Below are positions 37,240-45,665 of a DNA stretch of 64,000 nt, one piece after another. The notes beneath the pieces were generated by a model. The model did not search any database and was not told the origin of the DNA. It worked only from the letters and a program-made list of their open reading frames with translations. Positions within the stretch are counted from its first letter, which is position 1. Each line of letters opens with the position of its first letter. Source of the DNA: Chloroflexota bacterium (GTDB lineage: Bacteria > Chloroflexota > Anaerolineae > Anaerolineales > Villigracilaceae). Location of the stretch: NCBI GenBank assembly GCA_013112685.1, contig JABFGC010000002.1, positions 2,800,902 through 2,864,901 on the forward strand, in the 5' to 3' direction. Made by a program: the position numbers and the translations under genes.

Positions 37240-38429
37240 TACCTTCGGGTTCTTCCCTTCAAATCCTTCGCGAACTGTTTATTCGAGCCTTCGTCCACGT
37301 CTTCATTATTCCTTCTCAACTCCTGTTGCAACATCTGCTCGATCTGATACTTTTCTTCGTTCTTCACCACAGCCGTCTCATGCGCGCGATGCAGGAGATA
37401 GGGGTATGGCTTGCTGCCCATCATACGGCATTGCTCGACCAACATGGCATGGAGCAAATCCAGTTGCTTTTTATCATCCACCACCCAGCGTGGAATTTCC
37501 ACGCGGACGGGCCAGGCATGTCCTTCCGTGCCGACGTTGAGGTAGAAGAAGTGCAATTCGAGCGCGTCTTTGTAGCTTTTCTCGGCGTTGGATTGAATCT
37601 TGAACACCGCCGAACGATGACCGGGCGGAAGCAATTGAAACAACTTGTTATTGTAGCCAAACAACCATCTATCGGTGACGTATTTCAGCGGCGGCGCGGT
37701 GCGCAGCTTTTCCATCTCTTCGGGAATGGTGATCTGCGTCAGTTCGAGCAGTCTCACCACCAGGCTGGAAGAGGGTTTGTCAATGTAGCCCGCCGAAATA
37801 ATGCCTCGTCCCTGCAAGCGTGAAAGGACGGAGGTGTATTTTTCCACCGTGTCGCGGTACATGCTGGGGCTGTCCACGTCTTTGGCGCGGAAGATTTCGA
37901 GCGTGCCGTCGGTAAAGGAAACGACCGAACCCTTCATCCCTTTGCTTAACTTTTCAATCACACTGCGCTCGGCGAGGTCACGGCGCAGGGCGACGCCGCC
38001 GTCGGTGGTCAGGCCGTTCTCTTCGATGGCGTCGCCGAAAAATAGTTCGCTTTCGACTTTTACAAACGGCGTCTCACCGGAGTTGGGTTTCAGGGAGATT
38101 GCGCCGACGTTGATCACGCAGAATTGGACGGGGCTGTGCCGGTCTGCTATGCTCTGCGAGCCGTCGGCGGCGATCAGAGTCGCGGGGGCAGGAGCAGGCG
38201 TCGGGTAGTGTGAGGCGAGTTCTTCATCCAGCGGAACGGCGCAGCGGAGGTTGGAGTCCGCTTGTTTGGCAGAATCCACTTTGGAGCGCAGGAAGTCCAG
38301 TTGGGAAGAATAGGCTTCGAGGAGCTTCTTCGCCTGTTCCTGCGCCTCCTCTTTCTTCTTTCTTCTCTCCTTCGCTCCCAACCCCACCTGTTTGATCTGG
38401 GTGTAAATTTCCTGATAGTTGATCGGCAT
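37239..38429 (-). CDS. nurA: NurA-domain nuclease
   Basis: A 396-residue protein from the ATG at 38429. The NurA catalytic signature LIAADGSQSI (Asp in the first strand) is at about residues 78-87. Further expected acidic positions occur at VVSFTDGTLEIFRA and GYIDKPSSSLVVRLLE. A long N-terminal coiled helix (GLGAKERRKKKEEAQEQAKK) precedes the domain. NurA is a 5' to 3' DNA exonuclease and endonuclease acting with HerA. Its stop sits at the edge of a dispersed repeat, so the RTRR tail may be altered. Confidence 0.85.
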   Translation of the reverse strand: MPINYQEIYTQIKQVGLGAKERRKKKEEAQEQAKKLLEAYSSQLDFLRSKVDSAKQADSNLRCAVPLDEELASHYPTPAPAPATLIAADGSQSIADRHSPVQFCVINVGAISLKPNSGETPFVKVESELFFGDAIEENGLTTDGGVALRRDLAERSVIEKLSKGMKGSVVSFTDGTLEIFRAKDVDSPSMYRDTVEKYTSVLSRLQGRGIISAGYIDKPSSSLVVRLLELTQITIPEEMEKLRTAPPLKYVTDRWLFGYNNKLFQLLPPGHRSAVFKIQSNAEKSYKDALELHFFYLNVGTEGHAWPVRVEIPRWVVDDKKQLDLLHAMLVEQCRMMGSKPYPYLLHRAHETAVVKNEEKYQIEQMLQQELRRNNEDVDEGSNKQFAKDLKGRTRR

Positions 38430-38553
38430 GTCATCCTTAGAACATTTGTGCAAATTTTAGCCGCAAACGGGGCAAAATTCAAGACCACCTGCGGGAACAT
38501 TTTCATGTCCGGCGCGTCTTATTGGGTGTAACATTACAAAAAAGGAGACAACC

Positions 38554-39276
38554 ATGCGTACGAAATATTTTGCTTTTGCGATTCTGGCTTTACTGGCTCT
38601 CGTGGTAAGCGCCTGCGGCCCGACCACCATCAACCAGGCGGCGCCTGAAAACGTGCGGACGCTGAACGTCAGCGGCGTGGGCATTGTGTACCTGACCCCC
38701 GATATTGCCTATATCAACGTCGGCGTGAACACCCAGCGTGAGAATGCCGCCGAGGCGGTCGAGATCAACAAGGAACAGACCAATGCGGTCATCGCCGCCA
38801 TCAAGGAATCCGGCGTGGCCGAGAAGGACATCCGCACCACGAACTTCAGCATTTGGTCGAACCCGCAGTACGATCCCAGCGGTCAGCTTCAGGGCACGAC
38901 CTACTCGGTGGATAACACCGTCAATGTGACGGTGCGCGATCTCGAAAAACTGGGCGACCTGCTCGATTCTGCCATCAGCGCGGGCGCGAACAGCATTTAC
39001 AGCATCCAGTTCGACGTGGAAGACAAGACCGAAGCCAACAAGGAAGCGCGCGCCAAAGCCGTGGAAGATGCCAAACTGGAAGCGCAGGAACTGGCGGATG
39101 TCGCCGGTGTAACCCTCGCGGACATCCAGAGCATCAACTACTACGAAAGCGGACCGGTGCCTTACTTTGAAGGCAAGGGCGGCGGCGGTGGAGCGGCTGT
39201 TGAGAGCGCTGTGCCGATCCAGCCGGGTCAACTGGCGATCACTGTGACGGTGAACGTGACCTACTCGATCAAATAA
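38554..39276 (+). CDS. SIMPL-domain (DUF541) lipoprotein
   Basis: A 240-residue lipoprotein. The N terminus has a signal peptide ending in VVSAC, a lipobox, so Cys19 would be lipidated. The remainder is the SIMPL/DUF541 (oxidative-stress defence YggE-like) domain: VSGVGIVYLTPDIAYINVGV, and the characteristic AVEDAKLEAQELADVAGVTL and the C-terminal QPGQLAITVTVNVTYSI. The tail contains a short GGGGGAA linker near residue 215. AGGAG precedes the start. A strong terminator follows. Confidence 0.9.
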   Translation: MRTKYFAFAILALLALVVSACGPTTINQAAPENVRTLNVSGVGIVYLTPDIAYINVGVNTQRENAAEAVEINKEQTNAVIAAIKESGVAEKDIRTTNFSIWSNPQYDPSGQLQGTTYSVDNTVNVTVRDLEKLGDLLDSAISAGANSIYSIQFDVEDKTEANKEARAKAVEDAKLEAQELADVAGVTLADIQSINYYESGPVPYFEGKGGGGGAAVESAVPIQPGQLAITVTVNVTYSIK

Positions 39277-39295
39277 ACGCTTCACCCCGGACCTG

Positions 39296-39326
39296 AAGCC
39301 TGTCCCTGCAAAGGGGCAGGCTTTTT
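39296..39326 (+). terminator. Rho-independent terminator
   Basis: AAGCCTG (39296-39302) pairs with CAGGCTT (39317-39323) with a further CCC/GGG extension, and is followed by TTTTT. It lies about 20 bases after the SIMPL stop. Confidence 0.85.
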
Positions 39327-39357
39327 GCACCCGCCTACCCCCTCCGCCCTGCGGGCA

Positions 39358-39403
39358 CCTCCCCCCAATAAGCGCGGCGAACTTCGCGCTTATTGGGGGG
39401 AGG
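39358..39403. repeat. Perfect 19-bp palindrome upstream of the dehydrogenase gene
   Basis: CCTCCCCCCAATAAGCGCG (39358-39376) and its exact reverse complement (39385-39403) with an eight-base loop. It lacks a T run and sits about 48 bases before the next start codon. It may be a repeat hairpin that affects transcription through the promoter. Confidence 0.8.
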
Positions 39404-39450
39404 ACGGGTGGGGTTTATAATCTCATCATCCTCATTCAAGGAGATATTTC

Positions 39451-40335
39451 ATGTTACGAGTCGGATATATCGGTCTGGGATTGATGGGCAAATCCATTGC
39501 GCGGAATATCCTGCGCGCGGGTTTCCCTCTTGTGGTTCACAACCGCTCGCGCGCGGCGGTGGATGAACTGGTCGCGGAAGGCGCGACCGCCGCATCCACG
39601 CCGGCAGTTGTTGCGGCGCAGGTGGACGTGGTTTTCACCAACCTGCCCGATACGCCCGATGTCGAAAAAGTTGCGCTCGGCGAACGCGGCATCATCGAAG
39701 GCGCGCACGATAGGCTCATTTACGTGGATAACTCCACCATCAAACCGGCGTCGGCGCGGATGATTGCGGAGAAGTTGAAGGAAAAAGGCGTTCGCGCGCT
39801 GGATGCGCCCGTCTCTGGCGGGGACATCGGCGCGAGGAACGGCACGCTGACCGTCATGGTCGGCGGCGAGGCGGAAGCGGTGGAAAAGGTGATGCCGGTT
39901 TTTCAGGCGATGGGCAAAAGTGTGACGCACGTCGGCGCGGCAGGGGCGGGACAGGTGGCGAAGGCGGCAAATCAGATCATGGTGGCGGCGCAGATGGTGG
40001 CGATGGGCGAACTGCTGGTCTTCTCGAAGAAGGCGGGCGTGGATCCGCGCAAGGTAGTGGAGGCGATCAAAGGCGGCGCGGCGCAGTGCTGGACCCTCGA
40101 CGTCAAGCCGCCGCGTTTGTTCGAGGGCAACCGCAACCCCGGTTTCAAGGCGTACATGCAGTTGAAGGATATGAAAATTGTTTTGGAAACGGCGAAGGAA
40201 TATGACATTCCCATTTCCGCCGCCGAGGAAAACACAAAATTCTTCCGGCAAATGATCGAGCAGGGCATGGGCGAACTGGATAATTCGGCTGTCGTCGGTG
40301 TCATTGAGAAATTGGCAGGGGTAGAAATCGTCTAA
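39451..40335 (+). CDS. Beta-hydroxyacid dehydrogenase (3-hydroxyisobutyrate / tartronate semialdehyde reductase family)
   Basis: A 294-residue NAD(P)-dependent dehydrogenase. The dinucleotide fold motif is YIGLGLMGKS (GxGxMG), followed by the substrate-binding DAPVSGGDIGARNGTLTVMV and the catalytic Lys segment GAAGAGQVAKAANQIMVA. All residues are conserved, so it should be active on a 3-hydroxy acid such as 3-hydroxyisobutyrate or glycerate. The exact substrate cannot be settled. AAGGAG precedes it. Confidence 0.9.
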   Translation: MLRVGYIGLGLMGKSIARNILRAGFPLVVHNRSRAAVDELVAEGATAASTPAVVAAQVDVVFTNLPDTPDVEKVALGERGIIEGAHDRLIYVDNSTIKPASARMIAEKLKEKGVRALDAPVSGGDIGARNGTLTVMVGGEAEAVEKVMPVFQAMGKSVTHVGAAGAGQVAKAANQIMVAAQMVAMGELLVFSKKAGVDPRKVVEAIKGGAAQCWTLDVKPPRLFEGNRNPGFKAYMQLKDMKIVLETAKEYDIPISAAEENTKFFRQMIEQGMGELDNSAVVGVIEKLAGVEIV

Positions 40336-40389
40336 AGGATTGGAAAGTTGGAAGGTTCGAACGTTCAAACCTGTGAACTTGTAAACCTG

Positions 40390-40899
40390 ATGACCTTACA
40401 ACTGAATTTTCCCGTTCCCGATTTTGAACTGCCCGACCTCGATGGCAGGCTTCACCGTTTCAGCGAACATCGCGGCAAAATCGTCATCGTCAACTTCTGG
40501 TCGTGCGAATGTCCGCACTCGGAACGCACCGACAAAGCCATCCTTGCAATGTTCGTGCAGTGGCGGGACGATGTTGCCATGCTGTCCATCGCGTCGAACC
40601 GCAACGAAACGCCCAAAGCGTTGAAAAAAGCCGCTGAAACGCGGCAACTCCCCGAGGCCCTGCTCGATGCGGACTGCCGCGCGGCGGACCTCTTCGGCGC
40701 GGAGACCACTCCGCACGTCTTCGTCATTGACCGGGATGGAATCCTGCGCTATCGCGGCTCGGTAGACGATGTCACCTTTCGGCAGAGAGTCCCCAGGCGC
40801 TTCTTTCTGGACGAGGCGGTTGAGTCGCTGCTCGAAGGGCATTTGCCTGCGCTGACGGAGACTCCCGCCTACGGCTGCGCCATTGTGCGCGAAGTTTGA
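40390..40899 (+). CDS. Thioredoxin-fold peroxiredoxin-like protein
   Basis: A 169-residue protein started at the ATG at 40390; the upstream in-frame extension lies in low-complexity sequence. It has the AhpC/TSA or TlpA fold: FPVPDFELPDLDGRLHRFSE, IVNFWSCECPHSERTDKA, where the CxCPHS sequence replaces CxxC and resembles a peroxiredoxin or ResA-like site, and the TTPHVFVIDRDGILRYRG cis-Pro segment. It is a probable thiol-dependent reductase. The gene is followed closely by a large membrane protein. Confidence 0.82.
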   Translation: MTLQLNFPVPDFELPDLDGRLHRFSEHRGKIVIVNFWSCECPHSERTDKAILAMFVQWRDDVAMLSIASNRNETPKALKKAAETRQLPEALLDADCRAADLFGAETTPHVFVIDRDGILRYRGSVDDVTFRQRVPRRFFLDEAVESLLEGHLPALTETPAYGCAIVREV

Positions 40900-40911
40900 T
40901 AGAATCAACTC

Positions 40912-42735
40912 GTGATCGAAATTCCACAACGCGTCGCATTTCTGGATAAGATGCACCTCTTCAGCGGGCTGGACCAGGCGCAGCTGGGTGGCATTGCCTC
41001 GAAACTCGCCGAAAGGGAAGTATCTGCCGGGGCGGTGATCTTCAAACGCGGCGACAAACCCGACGGCTTCTACATGGTGTACAAGGGCAAGATCAAGATC
41101 ACGGTGCCTCACCCCGAAAAAGAAAAAGGGGATCGGCAACTCGCCATCTTGTACCCTGGCGATTACTTCGGCGAGGAGGCGTTGTTCGAGAACCGCAACC
41201 GTTCCGCCTCCGTCACCGCCATGGACGATTGCATCCTGTTGTTCATCTCGCGCCCGGTGTTCGAGTCGCTGCTGACCCAGTATGAAAAACTCAAACCGAA
41301 TTTCCAGGTTTCGATCAAAAGCCGTAAACTGGCGCGCTCTACGAACTTCAAATGGCTCGGCAAGAACGAGGTCATTTACTTTATCGCGCGGCGGCACAAA
41401 ATCCGTTTGTATCAGGCGCTGGTCGCGCCTGCGCTTGCCCTGCTGATTCCCATCGGTCTGTTTGCAATGTGGATCATCACCGGGGCGGTCACTCCGGGTG
41501 CGGTCGCCGGGGTTGCGTTGGTCATCATCCTCGGTTGGGGGATTTGGAACTATATTGACTGGAGCAACGATTATTACATCGTCACCAACCAGCGCGTCAT
41601 CTGGCTGGAAAAGATCGTCTTCCTGTACGACAGCCGCCAGGAAGCGCCGTTGGGGACAATTCTTTCGGTAGGCGTGGAAACGGATTACCTGGGGCGCGTC
41701 TTCGACTTCGGCAACGTGATCGTGCGCACCTTCGTCGGCAAACTCGAATTCGACCACGTGGACCATCCCGTGCAGGCGGCGGACATGATCCGCGAATACT
41801 GGGAGCGCACCAAAGCCATCACCACGCGCAACCAGATTGACGTGATGAAGGACACCATCAAACAGAAACTGGGCATGCCGGTGGAGAAACGTCCGCAGGT
41901 GGAACTCTCGCCGTTGGTGGTGGCGGACGAGGAGCGAATCTCGAGGACGCCGTTCTGGGTGCTGGCGCTGCAAAACCTGTTCCAACTGCGCATCGAAGAC
42001 GCCGGAAAGGTGACTTACCGAAAACACTGGGTTGTCCTGCTTCAACAGATGTGGAAGCCCCTTGCTTTGTTTATTGCCAGTGTTGCTTTTCTCATTTGGC
42101 GGTTGTACGTCCTGTCCACTACCGAGGGCATTGCCTTGATTCGCAGGACTGACGCCGGGTTCCGCCCCGATACCCTGACGGCGACCATTCTCGTGCTGTT
42201 CCTGCCGGTCGGCTTCTGGCTGTGGTACGAATACACCGACTGGAAGAACGATACCTTCCTGGTGAGCGACGACGAAATCCACGACATTGACCGCAAGCCC
42301 TTCGGCAAGGAGGAACGCCGCTCGGCGCAGATCGAAAACATCCTGAGCACCGCCTACACACGCGGCGGCTTGATCGCCTATCTCTTCAATTACGGCACGG
42401 TCAACATCTCGGTCGGCGGCACGCAAATGGCGTTTGAAGACGTGATGGACCCCGCCAGCGTGCAGGCGGACATCAACCGCAGGCGCGCGAAGCGCATTGC
42501 GAAAAAGAACGAGGACGCCGGCAAGGAAGACCGTGAGCGCTTCGCCACCTGGCTGGCGGCATATCATCAAAACATCAACGAATTCAACGCGCCCGCCAAA
42601 CCGAAGACCGGGGATGCGGGAACCACCAATCCCTTCGCGGCGGCGAGCGAAAACCTGGACGACCTTCCCATCAGCGATGAAGGCGGGGACGGCGACGGCG
42701 CATTCGGGGGCGGCGCGGAAGGCATTGGCGAATAA
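40912..42735 (+). CDS. Cyclic-nucleotide-binding domain protein with two bacterial PH-like membrane modules
   Basis: A 607-residue protein. Residues about 1-120 are a cNMP-binding domain (KMHLFSGLDQAQLGGIASKL; GDYFGEEALFENRNRSASV, the phosphate-binding cassette). Two modules each with a pair of transmembrane helices and a bPH (YdbT-like) domain follow: near WGIWNYIDWSNDYYIVTNQR and near FWLWYEYTDWKNDTFLVSDD. The last 70 residues are low complexity and acidic. GTG at 40912 is the best start. The layout suggests a membrane sensor that binds a nucleotide, but no partner is visible. The 802-residue antisense frame across it is an artefact of GC-rich codons. Confidence 0.85.
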   Translation: MIEIPQRVAFLDKMHLFSGLDQAQLGGIASKLAEREVSAGAVIFKRGDKPDGFYMVYKGKIKITVPHPEKEKGDRQLAILYPGDYFGEEALFENRNRSASVTAMDDCILLFISRPVFESLLTQYEKLKPNFQVSIKSRKLARSTNFKWLGKNEVIYFIARRHKIRLYQALVAPALALLIPIGLFAMWIITGAVTPGAVAGVALVIILGWGIWNYIDWSNDYYIVTNQRVIWLEKIVFLYDSRQEAPLGTILSVGVETDYLGRVFDFGNVIVRTFVGKLEFDHVDHPVQAADMIREYWERTKAITTRNQIDVMKDTIKQKLGMPVEKRPQVELSPLVVADEERISRTPFWVLALQNLFQLRIEDAGKVTYRKHWVVLLQQMWKPLALFIASVAFLIWRLYVLSTTEGIALIRRTDAGFRPDTLTATILVLFLPVGFWLWYEYTDWKNDTFLVSDDEIHDIDRKPFGKEERRSAQIENILSTAYTRGGLIAYLFNYGTVNISVGGTQMAFEDVMDPASVQADINRRRAKRIAKKNEDAGKEDRERFATWLAAYHQNINEFNAPAKPKTGDAGTTNPFAAASENLDDLPISDEGGDGDGAFGGGAEGIGE

Positions 42736-42810
42736 TTCAGAAGCAAGTATGATTGCGGCTCGGCAAAACAGACCCAAGATGAAATTGCAACCAAAGAGGA
42801 TCATGAACCA

Positions 42811-43338
42811 ATGGCATTAAGAGAAATCGTGCACCTGCCCGCGCCCATCCTGCGGCGCAAGGCGAAACCGGTGATAAAGTTCGACAAGACCCTGCAAACG
42901 GTAATTGACGACATGATCGAAACCATGCGCGAAGCGCCCGGCGTGGGACTTGCCGCGCCGCAAATTGACCTGCCCATGCAGTTGGCGGTCGTCGAATATG
43001 CGGAAGGGGAAGATGAAGAGGAGGAAAACGAGGACAGGGAAATAAAGAAAAAACTGTACGTGCTCGTCAACCCGGAGATCGTCAAAGTTTCTGAGGAAAA
43101 GGTCAACGGCGTGGAGGGCTGTCTTTCCATCCCCGGTCTGGTGGGCGAAGTGGAACGGCACAAGGAAATCCAGGTGAGGGCGCTCAACCGGCACGGCAAG
43201 CCCGTCAAGCACAAGGTGGAAGGCTGGATGGCGCGCATCTTCCAGCACGAGATTGACCACCTGAACGGCGTCCTCTTCACCGACCGCGCCGCGAAGATAT
43301 GGAAGCCGAGCGAAGAAGACGAGACCCCGTTGGATTAG
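42811..43338 (+). CDS. def: Peptide deformylase
   Basis: A 175-residue deformylase with the three signature motifs: GVGLAAPQ, EGCLSIPG (metal-binding Cys) and QHEIDHLNG (HExxH metal site). It removes formyl groups from nascent proteins. An unusual acidic insertion, EYAEGEDEEEENEDREIKKK, sits between motif 1 and motif 2. The gene begins 75 bases after the preceding stop. Confidence 0.95.
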   Translation: MALREIVHLPAPILRRKAKPVIKFDKTLQTVIDDMIETMREAPGVGLAAPQIDLPMQLAVVEYAEGEDEEEENEDREIKKKLYVLVNPEIVKVSEEKVNGVEGCLSIPGLVGEVERHKEIQVRALNRHGKPVKHKVEGWMARIFQHEIDHLNGVLFTDRAAKIWKPSEEDETPLD

Positions 43339-43342
43339 ATCA

Positions 43343-43384
43343 GTCAAAGGTCAAAGGTCGAAAGTCAGTCCTTTGACCTTTGAC
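43343..43384. repeat. Perfect 15-bp inverted repeat between def and recF
   Basis: GTCAAAGGTCAAAGG (43343-43357) and CCTTTGACCTTTGAC (43370-43384). It covers the gap directly before the recF ATG, where it could shape a hairpin in the leader. Confidence 0.8.
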
Positions 43385-43391
43385 CTTCGAC

Positions 43392-44600
43392 ATGTACTTA
43401 AAACACCTCTCCCTCACCAACTTCCGCAGCCTCACCCGCCTGGATGCAGAACTTCCACGGCGGGCTGTGCTGTTGGTGGGAAGCAACGCGCAGGGAAAAA
43501 CTTCCGTCCTCGAAGCGGTTTATTTTCTGGCGGCGTTCACGTCGTTTCAGACTCATGCCGACCGTCAGATCGTCAACTTTCATGAGGCGAGGAATCCGCT
43601 GGCGGTGACGCGGCTCGTGGCGGATTACCAGCGCGGGCGGACCAGGCACCGCCTCGAAGCGCGGCTCATCCTAGAGCCGACCGGCGCGAACGGGCAGCGT
43701 CTGCGAAAAGAAGTCCTGCTCGACGGCGTGAAGCGTCACGTCAACGACGTGATCGGACATTTCAACGCGGTCATCTTCGTGCCGCAAATGTCGCAGATCA
43801 TCGAAGGCGCGCCCGACGACCGCCGCCGCTACCTCAACCTGGCGCTGGCGCAGGCGGTCCCTTCGTATGCGCGCGCGTTGGGCGAATATTCGCAGGCGCT
43901 CACGCAAAGGAACGCCTTGCTCAAGGCGTTGAATGAAGGCTTGGGAAACGGCGACCAGCTCGAAGTCTGGGATGAGGTGCTGGTTCGGTTCGGGGCGCAG
44001 ATCATCCTGTGGCGCATCCAGGCGGTGCAGGAGATCGAACGCCTCGCTTCGCGCATCCATCACGAACTGACTCGCGGGGCTGAAATCCTGCGCCTCGCGT
44101 ATGAACCCGCCTACGATCCCCTGCCCAAGCCGGACGGACAATTGGGCTTGAAGCTCGACACGGCGCTCGACCGTTCGGCGATTGATCTGAAGGAAATTCA
44201 GGATGGCTTTCTGGCGCGGCTCAGGCAGATTCGCGGCGAGGAGATCGCGCGCGGCATGACGACGATCGGCCCGCACCGCGACGATCTGCGCTTCATCATC
44301 AACAAAGCGGACGTGAGCGATTACGGCTCGCGCGGACAGATGCGCACGACGCTGCTAGCGCTCAAACTCGCCGAGGTGGAATGGATGAAGGAACGCACGG
44401 GCGAATATCCCGTGATCCTGCTCGACGAAGTGATGGCGGAACTCGACATCCAGCGCCGCGCCGATTTGCTGAAATACGTCGGCGAAGACCGGCAGGCGCT
44501 GTTCACCACAACCGACCTGGCTTTATTTTCACCCGAGTTTTCAAACGGCGCGGAGATCTGGGATGTTATGGGCGGGGTGGTCGCGCCGAGAAAATTGTAG
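43392..44600 (+). CDS. recF: DNA replication and repair protein RecF
   Basis: A 402-residue protein starting at the ATG at 43392 (MYLKHLSLTNFRSLTRLDAE). Walker A is LLVGSNAQGKTSVLEAV (near residue 30), and the SMC-like signature region is YGSRGQMRTTLLALKLAEVE. Walker B is YPVILLDEVMAELDIQR. RecF loads RecA onto gapped DNA. The first three possible extra codons of a longer start (TTG at 43380) lie inside a palindrome and are unlikely. Confidence 0.95.
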   Translation: MYLKHLSLTNFRSLTRLDAELPRRAVLLVGSNAQGKTSVLEAVYFLAAFTSFQTHADRQIVNFHEARNPLAVTRLVADYQRGRTRHRLEARLILEPTGANGQRLRKEVLLDGVKRHVNDVIGHFNAVIFVPQMSQIIEGAPDDRRRYLNLALAQAVPSYARALGEYSQALTQRNALLKALNEGLGNGDQLEVWDEVLVRFGAQIILWRIQAVQEIERLASRIHHELTRGAEILRLAYEPAYDPLPKPDGQLGLKLDTALDRSAIDLKEIQDGFLARLRQIRGEEIARGMTTIGPHRDDLRFIINKADVSDYGSRGQMRTTLLALKLAEVEWMKERTGEYPVILLDEVMAELDIQRRADLLKYVGEDRQALFTTTDLALFSPEFSNGAEIWDVMGGVVAPRKL

Positions 44601-44624
44601 GTCCCGCCGGGTAAAATAATATCC

Positions 44625-45615
44625 ATGAACAACGCGCAAAAGCACAGCATCCTCGTCATCGGTTCGCTCAACGCAGACCTCGTCGTGCGTGCGCCGCGCT
44701 TCCCGCGACCGGGCGAAACCCTCAGCGGCGGCGACCTGCAAATCATCCCCGGCGGCAAGGGCGCGAATCAAGCCGTCGCGGCGGCAAGGCTTGGAGTGAA
44801 AACAACCATGATCGGCCGGGTCGGAAGCGACAGTTTCGGTCCCCTTCCTGGTGGACAACCTGAAATCCAATCAGGTGGATACATCCCACGTTTTGAAAAC
44901 GGATTCCGCCACCGGCGCCGCCATCATCGTGGTGGATGCGAACGGGCAGAACAGCATTGTCCTCTCGCCAGGCGCAAACGGCTTGGTCTCACCGGCGGAT
45001 GTGGAAACCGCCTCCTTCCCGGATTTCAAACTGCTCCTGCTTCAGTTGGAGATTCCCACACCGACGGTTCTCCGCGCCTCGGAAAAAGCCCGCGAACACG
45101 GGCTGACTGTCGTCCTCAACCCCGCGCCCGCCAAACCGCTCCCCGATGAACTGCTCGCCAATGTGGACATCCTCATCCCCAACGAGAGCGAACTGTCTTT
45201 GCTCACCGGTTTGACCGTGGACGATATCCCATCTGCCGAACGCGCGGCGAAGGAAATGTTAAAACGCGGCGTAAAGACGGTCATCGTGACGCTGGGCGGC
45301 AAAGGCGCGTTGTTGGTGACGGGTACACAGGTAACACACGTAAACACGTATAAAGTTGACGTGGTGGATACGACCGCCGCGGGCGATGCGTTCATCGGCG
45401 GGTTTGCGGCAAAACTTTTGGAGTCAGCCGGCTTGCCGGCGAATATGCAAGAACAGGCTCTTGCATTGCAAAATGCAGTCCGCTATGGCTGTGCCTGCGG
45501 AGCACTCGCCACCACCAAATTCGGCGCGCAACCGTCATTACCCACAAAAAATGAAGTCGAAAATTTCATGTCGTTGCGAGGGTGTTCGTTGCCCGAAGCA
45601 ACCTCCCAGGAATAA
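44625..45615 (+). CDS. rbsK: Ribokinase (PfkB family) (one frameshift)
   Basis: The N terminus (LVIGSLNADLVVRAPRFPRP; GGKGANQAVAAARLG) is the conserved PfkB start. The second signature is DTTAAGDAFIGGFAA (catalytic Asp). The frame breaks at CCCC 44841-44844, where one extra C separates DSFGP from FLVDNLKSN; repair gives about 329 residues. It phosphorylates ribose, which the two downstream nucleoside hydrolases would release. The C-terminal residues MSLRGCSLPEATSQE are encoded by a dispersed repeat that also provides the stop. Confidence 0.88.
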
Positions 45616-45658
45616 AAAGATTGCTTCGAGCGGACGATCACCGCTCTCGCAATGACAT
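45568..45658. repeat. Dispersed palindromic repeat, copy 3, running into the ribokinase gene
   Basis: ATGTCGTTGCGAGG at 45568 and CTCGCAATGACAT at 45658 delimit it, with GAAGCAACCTCC and AGATTGCTTCG inside. Its left half encodes the last 15 residues and the stop of ribokinase, so the native C terminus may have been shorter. Confidence 0.88.
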
Positions 45659-45665
45659 CATAAAT

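Noticed and set aside
40396..42804. An 802-residue open frame antisense to the cNMP/bPH protein
   Set aside because: Its translation is rich in R, H and G with no domain pattern, while the opposite strand encodes a clear multi-domain protein. High-GC third positions produce such shadows.
43343..43384. DnaA boxes or an origin near recF
   Set aside because: The palindrome consists of GTCAAAGG units, which do not resemble TTATCCACA, and neither dnaA nor dnaN is adjacent.
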